From positions 4,033,001-4,097,000 of the forward strand of contig NZ_CP045644.1 in assembly GCF_009498455.1 (NCBI RefSeq): a stretch of 64,000 nt of DNA. Direction: 5' to 3'. A program made the translations under genes and the position numbers. Positions 60,858-64,000 of the stretch are shown in pieces. The stretch is from Variovorax paradoxus (GTDB taxonomy: Bacteria; Pseudomonadota; Gammaproteobacteria; Burkholderiales; Burkholderiaceae_C). Positions within the stretch are counted from its first letter, which is position 1. Each line of letters starts with the position of its first letter. The notes under the pieces were generated by a model. That model had not been told where the DNA came from. It did no database searches and saw only the letters and a program-made list of their open reading frames with translations.

Positions 60858-62234
60858 TCACTCTCGATTGCCTTGTCGCGTCGTCGCCTCGACCCGCGTG
60901 CCGTCCTGAAATCCGCTGCCGCTCAACCGAGTGATAACGACACTTGCTGCGGTTCCAACGCCGAGCGGGATCAGCAGCAGCAGAAAAACATGGTGGAGCG
61001 GTAAGTTCATCGCCAGGAGGACTCCGCCGAGAATCGGCCCGCTCACCGCTCCAACGCGACCGATAGCGAAGGCCCAACCGGAACCGTTTGCTCTGAAAGC
61101 AGTCGGGTAAATGAGCGCCGATGCAGCGTTGAGTCCTAGTTGCAGACCGAGGAGGCAGAAACCTGCAAAAAATACTCCCGCCATCAGCAAAGGCTCCTTG
61201 CCGGTAAGGAACCCCAGCGAACCAACAATCGGAAGAGACAGCGCGAACAAAACAGCCACCGGCTTGAATCCGTGCTTATCAAGGGGGCGCGCAAGCGCCA
61301 GGCCACCGATGGTGCCCCCGATCTGGAATATTGACGTGGCGATCGCCGCGTGCGAGGCCGTCACTTGTGCAGTGGCGAGGACAGTGGGTAGCCAACTGTT
61401 GGTGAAATAGAAAGCCATCTGACAACAGATGAACATGACCCAAAGGAGGGGAGTCAGGTATGCCAGTCGGCCAGTAAACAGTAGCTTTGGCCGAAATCCC
61501 GAGTAGCCCGATTCCCCCTGGACGACGAATCTCGTGTTCAGACCAATCGCAAGCGTCGGGCTGAGAGCGCGCACGATGTCGACGATTGATTTCCGGCTAC
61601 GTTTGTTTAGTACAAGAAACTTCAGCGACTCAGGCAGTAGAAAGATCGCCAAGATGGCAAATGCAATGGGTGCAACACCGCCGATGAGGAACAGGACCTG
61701 CCATCCGTAGGTGGGCACGAGAGTCGCGGAGATCAGCCCCGGCAGCGCCCCTCCAAAGGTGAGGCCCGTAAACATGATGATGATCAGCGTCGCGCGGATC
61801 CGGCGCGGAGCGAACTCTCCATTCAATGCCGTGATGTTTGGGAGCAGTCCCCCGATGCCGATCCCGGCGAGGAAGCGCAGATAGAGCAGCTCTGTGGACG
61901 AGCTGGCCTTGATGCAGGCCAGTGTGAACGCGCCGAACAGCAAACACGAACCGATGATCGCGACCTTGCGCCCGAATCGATCGCCCACGTAGCCAAACAA
62001 CGGGGCACCGAAAGCAACGCCGACCAGGCTCGCACTAAAGACTGGTCCGAGTGCAGCCAAACTGGTGATCTCCCATTCCCTCACGAGGTATGGCGCGGCG
62101 AACGCTGCAGCAGTGAGCTCGTAGCCGTCCAGCAGCACGAACAGAAAGGAGATCACCAAAAGCTTAACGTTGAAGCGATTGATGCGGCGATCGTCAATCA
62201 AGCGCGAAACATCGATGGTGGGAGCTTCTGCCAT
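60858..62234 (-). CDS. MFS transporter, AAHS (aromatic acid:H+ symporter) type
   Basis: This 458-residue protein has 12 hydrophobic segments, LLVISFLFVLLDGYELTAAAFAAPYLV at TM1 (the AAHS D-G-x-[DE] motif), and GYVGDRFGRKVAI between TM2 and TM3. This family imports benzoate, 4-hydroxybenzoate and similar acids. ATG 62234 is chosen; the longer frame crosses the divergent marR gene. It probably shares a transcript with the monooxygenase. Confidence 0.9.
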   Translation of the reverse strand: MAEAPTIDVSRLIDDRRINRFNVKLLVISFLFVLLDGYELTAAAFAAPYLVREWEITSLAALGPVFSASLVGVAFGAPLFGYVGDRFGRKVAIIGSCLLFGAFTLACIKASSSTELLYLRFLAGIGIGGLLPNITALNGEFAPRRIRATLIIIMFTGLTFGGALPGLISATLVPTYGWQVLFLIGGVAPIAFAILAIFLLPESLKFLVLNKRSRKSIVDIVRALSPTLAIGLNTRFVVQGESGYSGFRPKLLFTGRLAYLTPLLWVMFICCQMAFYFTNSWLPTVLATAQVTASHAAIATSIFQIGGTIGGLALARPLDKHGFKPVAVLFALSLPIVGSLGFLTGKEPLLMAGVFFAGFCLLGLQLGLNAASALIYPTAFRANGSGWAFAIGRVGAVSGPILGGVLLAMNLPLHHVFLLLLIPLGVGTAASVVITRLSGSGFQDGTRVEATTRQGNRE

Positions 62235-62249
62235 GGCTTTGAATGATAG

Positions 62250-62294
62250 TAAGTGTGCTGTTAATAAGTAGGCTGACGATAAGTGTAGGCGTAT
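62250..62294 (+). promoter_or_regulatory. Three 15-bp direct repeats between MFS and marR
   Basis: TAAGTGTGCTG (62250), TAAGTAGGCTG (62265) and TAAGTGTAGGC (62280) are spaced exactly 15 bp apart, ahead of TATAAT (62292-62297). They sit in the 106-bp divergent region and are candidate sites for the MarR protein or another regulator. Confidence 0.5.
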
Positions 62295-62340
62295 AATTTT
62301 TGGACTACGTCCGTGTAAACCCTTGGCTCCTTTCAAAACA

Positions 62341-62898
62341 ATGACTGCTGAATTCGAGCAACTTCCCGGATACCACGTCAGGCGCCTACACCAGATCGCG
62401 GTCGCTTTGTTTCTCGAAGAGACAAAGTTGCATGGCATCACCCCGGTCCAGTACGGAGCGTTAGCGGCAGTTGCTGGTCAGCCCGGAATCGACCAGCGAG
62501 GTCTAGCTCGTGCAATCGGCATTGACACCTCAACCATCGGCAGCGTGGTCGACCGCCTTGAGGCGCGTGGGTTGATGACCCGAAATGCAAGTCCTGATGA
62601 CCGACGGGTGCGTTTACTTACCATCACGCCCGAAGGCGAGAGCCTTCTCTCGGCGGTGGAGCCTGGTCTACTTCGCACGCAAGATCGACTCCTTGCGCCT
62701 TTACCGGCCGATCAACAAGCGGACTTCATGAGGATGCTGACGACCTTGGTCCAAGGTAACAGCTCGGTCAGTCGCGCTCCCAGCAACTCGGACGGGCCAG
62801 CCCCCGAAGCTTTTGGCACGCGACAGGCAAACTCAGTAGTGCCGTCGGAAGTTGCGACACCGCCTCTTTCACCGCGCCGGCGACAACGGGCCGCTTGA
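62341..62898 (+). CDS. MarR-family regulator
   Basis: This 185-residue protein has the MarR winged helix: TPVQYGALAAVAGQPGIDQRGLARAIGIDTSTIGSVVDRLEARGLMTRNASPDDRRVRLLTITPEG. The last 40 residues are an unstructured basic tail, longer than usual. ATG 62341 is chosen. It is divergent from the MFS-monooxygenase-hydrolase genes and probably represses them until an aromatic effector binds. Confidence 0.9.
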   Translation: MTAEFEQLPGYHVRRLHQIAVALFLEETKLHGITPVQYGALAAVAGQPGIDQRGLARAIGIDTSTIGSVVDRLEARGLMTRNASPDDRRVRLLTITPEGESLLSAVEPGLLRTQDRLLAPLPADQQADFMRMLTTLVQGNSSVSRAPSNSDGPAPEAFGTRQANSVVPSEVATPPLSPRRRQRAA

Positions 62899-63460
62899 GC
62901 GTTCAATTCGAGTCCCTCGGGAGGCTTTGTCGTGCCATGTCAGCCACTGGGCCGATTTCCCTTCCAGACAGTGCCGCCGGGACATCGTCCCGCTAGCACA
63001 CGACCTGCTGCAAGTGCGAACTGACGCCGAGAAGTTCTTGCTGCTGGCCGCCCTCAACCTCCTGGAGTGCGTTTCCTACGTCGGAGCTCAACTGCAGTCC
63101 ACGTGACCCGAGTGCGGCCGGTCACGATGGGGATGACTGGACGCTCACGGAGAAGGCCGCGTTGACGTTGTAGGCGTCAAGATTTGACCGGGAAATGGTC
63201 GAGTGACTCAGAATGGAGCGGGGAATCTTCCGGCTTGCCATATGAACCAAGGAGCGCGTCTCTCAGTGCTGTTGGACACGACGGCGCCAAAGAAGCTGGT
63301 GTTGGAATTAATCGCCGATAGCTTCGAGCTCATATCGGTCACTTGAGCTTTTGGAAAAGCCGACTGGGCGTCGGTCGACGGACATCAAGCGGCCGCACCC
63401 TAGCAGCACAGGAGCGTCGCCCGAAGACCAGGGGACGCCTGTGCCGCCGCCTGGTATGGC
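62899..63460. other. Gene-free region between marR and the Bug-type gene
   Basis: No sound gene is seen in these 562 bp. A 34-codon frame at 63242-63346 (RLSVLLDTTAPKKLVLELIADSFELISVT) vaguely resembles part of a PIN-domain protein and may be a relic, but it is too short to assign. Confidence 0.4.
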
Positions 63461-64000
63461 TCAATCGATGTGGGCTCCGGATAGCTTCACGATCTCGGAC
63501 CACTTTTCAATCTCGGATTTGCTGAACTGCACGAGCTGTCCCTCGTCCATTGGGGGAACCTCAAGGCCCAACGCGACAAGCTTGGCTCTGGTCCCTTCGG
63601 TCATGACGGCTTTCGAGGTTGCCGCGCGCAACTTTGCAAGTACAGCAGGAGGGGTCTTGGCTGGAGCGTAGAGCATCATCCACGCCATCAGGTCGAAATT
63701 TTCCATGCCTTGCTCCTGGAGTGTTGGGACGTCCGGAGCAATCGAAGTTCGCCGCGCGGTTGAAGCGCCGAGTGCTCGCAGCTTGTTCGCACGGATGTGG
63801 GGAAGTGCCGCCACGGGGTGGTAGAACATGAAGTCCACTTGGCCCGCGATCACGTCGTTTAACGCGGTCGCTCCCTCCTTGTAGGGCACATGCACCATGT
63901 CGCCGCCAAGGCGAACCTTGAGCAGCTCGCCAGCCAGGTGCCCTGAAGTGCCGTTGCCCGCAGAGGCGAAGCTGAGTCTCTTTCCGGCTGACGCAGCGTT
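63461..64000 (-). CDS. Bug/TctC-family periplasmic binding protein, partial
   Basis: The C-terminal 179 residues are in the window; the N-terminus lies past the right edge. KRLSFASAGNGTSGHLAGELLK, VHVPYKEGATALNDVIAGQVDFMF and LRALGASTARRTSIAPDVPTLQEQGMENFDLMAWMMLYAPAKTPPAVLAKL are the typical Bug/TctC blocks. These proteins bind carboxylic acids; many act without adjacent transporter genes. It may bring another substrate for the catabolic block. Confidence 0.92.
   Translation of the reverse strand, partial: NAASAGKRLSFASAGNGTSGHLAGELLKVRLGGDMVHVPYKEGATALNDVIAGQVDFMFYHPVAALPHIRANKLRALGASTARRTSIAPDVPTLQEQGMENFDLMAWMMLYAPAKTPPAVLAKLRAATSKAVMTEGTRAKLVALGLEVPPMDEGQLVQFSKSEIEKWSEIVKLSGAHID

Noticed and set aside
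62852..63106. 84-codon frame after marR
   Set aside because: It starts inside marR in another frame and has no recognisable domain.

Overview
The window is GC-rich DNA from a betaproteobacterium, most likely a member of the Burkholderiales. The evidence is the codon use, a tRNA-Pro(GGG) 3' end, a Bug/TctC-type binding protein, TRAP and Liv-type transporters, and aromatic/alicyclic catabolic genes. It is a patchwork of mobile DNA and catabolic operons; no core housekeeping cluster is visible.

Layout. (1) 1-6663: end of an integrated island carrying a WGR-domain protein, a T4-like ATP-dependent DNA ligase, a guanylate-kinase-like P-loop protein and several small unknowns, then an AlpA-like regulator and a tyrosine integrase on the minus strand. 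It stops at a 50-bp 3' fragment of tRNA-Pro(GGG), a probable attachment site. (2) 6857-8600: a second tRNA-type integrase starts just beyond that fragment, followed by a decayed DUF1501 gene. (3) 8724-22938: a catabolic block with a quinone oxidoreductase, an OYE-type reductase with a divergent LysR regulator, a tannase/feruloyl-esterase-family lipoprotein, an SDR and a TRAP uptake system. An IclR regulator lies divergent to these, followed by a thiolase, acyl-CoA synthetase, DUF296 protein and SDR. Three near-identical 17-bp palindromes lie between the two arms and probably bind the IclR protein.

(4) 23280-39269: the mobilization and maintenance part of a Tn4371-like integrative conjugative element: AlpA, RadC, ParB-like, DUF736, two DUF2958 proteins around an XRE regulator, a frameshifted DUF2285-type gene, HTH, RepA, ParA, an RHH-like partner, DUF2840, TraF peptidase and an RlxS-type relaxase. 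The repA 3' end contains three 23-bp-spaced iterons and DnaA-box-like sites (candidate oriV). Inverted repeats ahead of the relaxase are a candidate oriT. Several genes have long, strongly folded leaders; two share a covarying structure and may belong to the radC RNA motif class. No traG/trb genes or Tn4371-type integrase are seen here.

(5) 39781-64000: a second catabolic block with a cysteine desulfurase, a complete Liv-type ABC importer, SDR, a three-component Rieske oxygenase, a zinc ADH, SDR, dienelactone-hydrolase-like protein, class III CoA-transferase and a citryl-CoA-lyase-like protein. After an IS region come an alpha/beta hydrolase, a Baeyer-Villiger monooxygenase, an AAHS-type MFS transporter, a MarR regulator and the C-terminal part of a Bug/TctC binding protein. 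The set suggests uptake of an aromatic or cyclic acid, Rieske hydroxylation, dehydrogenation, ring expansion by the monooxygenase, lactone opening, CoA activation and C-C cleavage. The substrate cannot be read from sequence. The block is split at 54843-57868 by an IS3-family element that was itself hit by an IS1111-group element present as a tandem 281-bp partial copy plus a full copy.
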